DNA from: Agarophyton chilense
Taxonomy: Eukaryota > Rhodophyta > Florideophyceae > Gracilariales > Gracilariaceae
Length of the DNA: 64,000 bases
Assembly (NCBI GenBank): GCA_030374765.1
Contig: JARGXX010000121.1
Coordinates: 793,880-857,879, forward strand
Direction of reading: 5' to 3'
The notes below the pieces were generated by a model that worked only from the letters and a program-made list of their open reading frames with translations, made no database searches and was not told the origin of the DNA. Below are positions 61,957 through 64,000 of this stretch, piece by piece. How positions within the stretch are numbered: the first letter of the stretch is position 1; each line of letters opens with the position of its first letter. A program made the translations under genes and the position numbers.

Positions 61957-64000
61957 CTATGATGCGCGCGCTGCGTAGGTTTCGCTGTCGTCCAGCAGCT
62001 GTCTACTTCGAGGTCCTATGCAGTCCGAGCGCCCGCATCTCACTCCCGACTGCAGTTCACTTTTGGGCTGAAGTTGCGCTATTTCATCCCAGTTTCGCAG
62101 CACTCTGCTTTGGGGTGCACCTACGCATCCCAGATATGCTCGTGGGTGGTCAACAGTCCTCCTATGACCAAATTTTCGAAAGGAATATGGAAGATTGATC
62201 AGAACAAGTTGACTGGTCTCTTTTGTCGTGTTGTACCGTCCTTCCTGACTTGTTCCAGATATTCTTCTACCAAGTTTTGGTACATCGCGCTGTAGCCTTT
62301 CCAATGGGACCCAGTAAGTTTCGTTGTCTTCAAAGCCTTTCCATTTGACCAAGATGTCCAATATGCCGTCTTCCTTTCTGATATTCTGTAAATCATCGAA
62401 CACTAGTAGCTCGTTTTCTTGACAATAGAGGTGATTTAGAAGTTCTTTGTTGATTTGAAAACTCTTGTTCCGGAAAAGCTTTAACCACCGGGCGTGCACT
62501 AGTTCCTTCTTTCCTGAAAGCAACTGTTCAACTTCGAATATGTATTCACCATTGCAGGTTGTCACTCGATATGGAACTGTCCAGTGTAGCGAGAGTTTCC
62601 TTTTAACTTTCTTCTGTAGCAATTCTTTCAACACAAAGTCGTTCTCAGAAAATTTCACGTTCCGTACTCCCGTTTTCCTCTTGGGTGATTCTACCGCTGC
62701 TTTTCGTTTCCCCTTAGAATCTATGGCGACTTTTCCGGTGCATGAGCTTTATTGCTTCTCTACGCCGGTTGAATTATCGCAATTGCCTAATCTGTGCCTC
62801 GGTGATGGACACAATTCCCGACTCTCTTTTGCCTTCAGTGAGTCCGGCGAACGGGCTGTCCTGCTTCAGCCCGGTAAATACTTCGAGTGGATATCGATTC
62901 TTCAATCGCTTCAACGGGGAGTTATTCAGTGCTGACTGCACCGGTGACACCACACTGGGCCATGAGGCGAATGGAAGCTGAAACTCTGACAGTAGTGCTT
63001 TTGCCGCTCTTGATAGCTCTCTGGACACTACATCAACTATGCCGTTGCTCCAAGATGCGTAGGACAGGGTGTAGTATGCTGACTGTGCAAATGATCCTTG
63101 AGACTACGTGTCACTGTGTTCTTAAAATGACTGGCTTGATAGGAGACCCATATCCTCGAAGTTCCGAAGGCGGCCAACCATTTTATAAGAAGTTCAGCGG
63201 TTACTTCAGCCGTTGCTTCGGTTGTAGGTACGAGCCATAGATAGCCAGAGAAGTCGTTTTTGATCACCAGGAACGTAGATGTGATGTTTTTCTCACTTTT
63301 CCAACATATAGACAAGTAGTAGTCGAAATGGATTACTTCGTTGGGTTTTGTAGAGTGAATTGCAAACCATACAGGCCTTCGCCCACGGTAAATTATGGTC
63401 GAATAGCGAGGCAGTGGATACAGGATGCCACGGAGTCGTTCACATATTTGTCCATACAGTCCCACCAGAAGTGTGTCTCGATGTCTGCCTTTCACACTTC
63501 CTTTGCTCTTTGTCCTGTGGATCCAGTGTGTGCTGCGCTTAAAACTATTAGCTTACAAATGTACCTAACTTCCGAACCCATATAAGCCCTCAACTGTTTC
63601 GCCAAATGCCTTGATTCTGCTTTAAACTGCCTGTGGCTTCTCTGGACTGCTACGTGTGTGTGGCGCCATGAGAACAGTCTCGCATGCCCTCAGAGTGGCT
63701 ACTTTGACTTTGTCAGGACTTTTTAAGGCCCAACGTGTCATAATATCAGCCAAACATTCCGTTTCTCCGGTAAATGCTGTATGATATACCTGAAACGTTT
63801 GAGCTTCATTGCCCATCTCATTAGCTTGCTAGCCGTGTGGCGTTATGTGCCGGGGGTGCAATTGTGTCTTCTTTCGTGTCTCTGTAGGATACACCACTGT
63901 AGTTACCCTTCTCAGTAGGTACACCGAGGCGGATGATACGCATACCATTGATCGCCGGGCCGACGTTCTCGAGGTGGTCGTCTAAGTTGAATTGTATTTC
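61957..64000 (-). pseudogene. pol: Remnant of a second chromodomain Ty3/gypsy family (copy 2), cut by window edge
   Basis: Minus-strand pol 3' half. RNase H/tether lies at 63816-63650 with H-T-A-F-T-G-E-T and A-D-I-M-T-R-W. The integrase core at 63495-63037 has its first Asp in V-I-H-F-D-Y, but the second expected Asp (usually S-D-x-G) reads S-Y-Q-A, so it is inactive. More integrase spans 63028-62774 (V-Q-S-A-L-N). The C-terminal domain runs from 62658 (W-T-V-P-Y-R-V, F-R-N-K-S-F) and continues into a chromodomain near 62380-62270 (V-K-W-K-G-F, E-T-Y-W). The frame extends to 61957. RT would lie to the right, outside the window. Confidence 0.82.

Overview
This window is eukaryotic, repeat-dense DNA. 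Almost all of it is transposable elements stacked inside a duplicated, broken retinoblastoma-related (RBR) gene. The sequence shows LTR retrotransposons with intact ends and target-site duplications, a Tc1/mariner element, a C2H2 zinc-finger gene and an RBR gene, and no bacterial operon structure. Most fungi lack a canonical RBR gene. RBR plus a Ty1/copia element resembling the GalEa/PyRE1 group, plus chromodomain Ty3/gypsy elements, fits an alga. I lean towards a red alga such as a florideophyte, but nothing here proves it.

Layout. (1) 1-8965: the 3' part of a Ty3/gypsy chromovirus (Gyp-1, + strand), with an antisense gene of about 590 codons between pol and its 3' LTR. It sits in the 3' end of a copia element (8966-9520). 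(2) 9521-13143: RBR copy A (- strand), with an internal deletion, a nonsense codon and a Tc1/mariner insertion at 10262-11560 that has an intact transposase. (3) 13144-14213: DNA upstream of RBR copy A. (4) 14214-14706: an inverted RBR/HEAT-like fragment at the duplication junction. (5) 15092-43271: RBR copy B (- strand), split at 16079-40636 by a copia element (Cop-1). Cop-1 is itself split by chromovirus Gyp-2 (20080-39726), and Gyp-2 by chromovirus Gyp-3 (29540-38925, - strand). Cop-1 and Gyp-3 have perfect 5-bp target duplications. (6) 43272-45690: upstream DNA of copy B. (7) 43430-48510: a large inverted repeat carrying a repeat-rich C2H2 zinc-finger gene and its truncated mirror copy. 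(8) 50755-55509: a second copia element (Cop-2, - strand) with very short LTRs. (9) 58004-58449: a solo Gyp-2-type LTR. (10) 58737-59830 and 61957-64000: two decayed copies of another chromodomain Ty3/gypsy family.

Inferred order of events: a HEAT-like segment came to lie inside the RBR pocket-B region; Cop-1 inserted there; the RBR locus with Cop-1 duplicated in tandem; Gyp-1 entered the copia of copy A and Gyp-2 that of copy B; Gyp-3 entered Gyp-2; the mariner entered copy A. By-eye LTR divergence (Cop-1 about 4-5 %, Gyp-3 about 3 %, copy A versus copy B 3' copia LTR about 1 %) fits Cop-1 insertion before the duplication. The most unusual feature is the antisense gene shared by Gyp-1 and Gyp-2 and absent from Gyp-3. 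It is open in a single frame with conserved motifs although the elements' own pol genes are broken.
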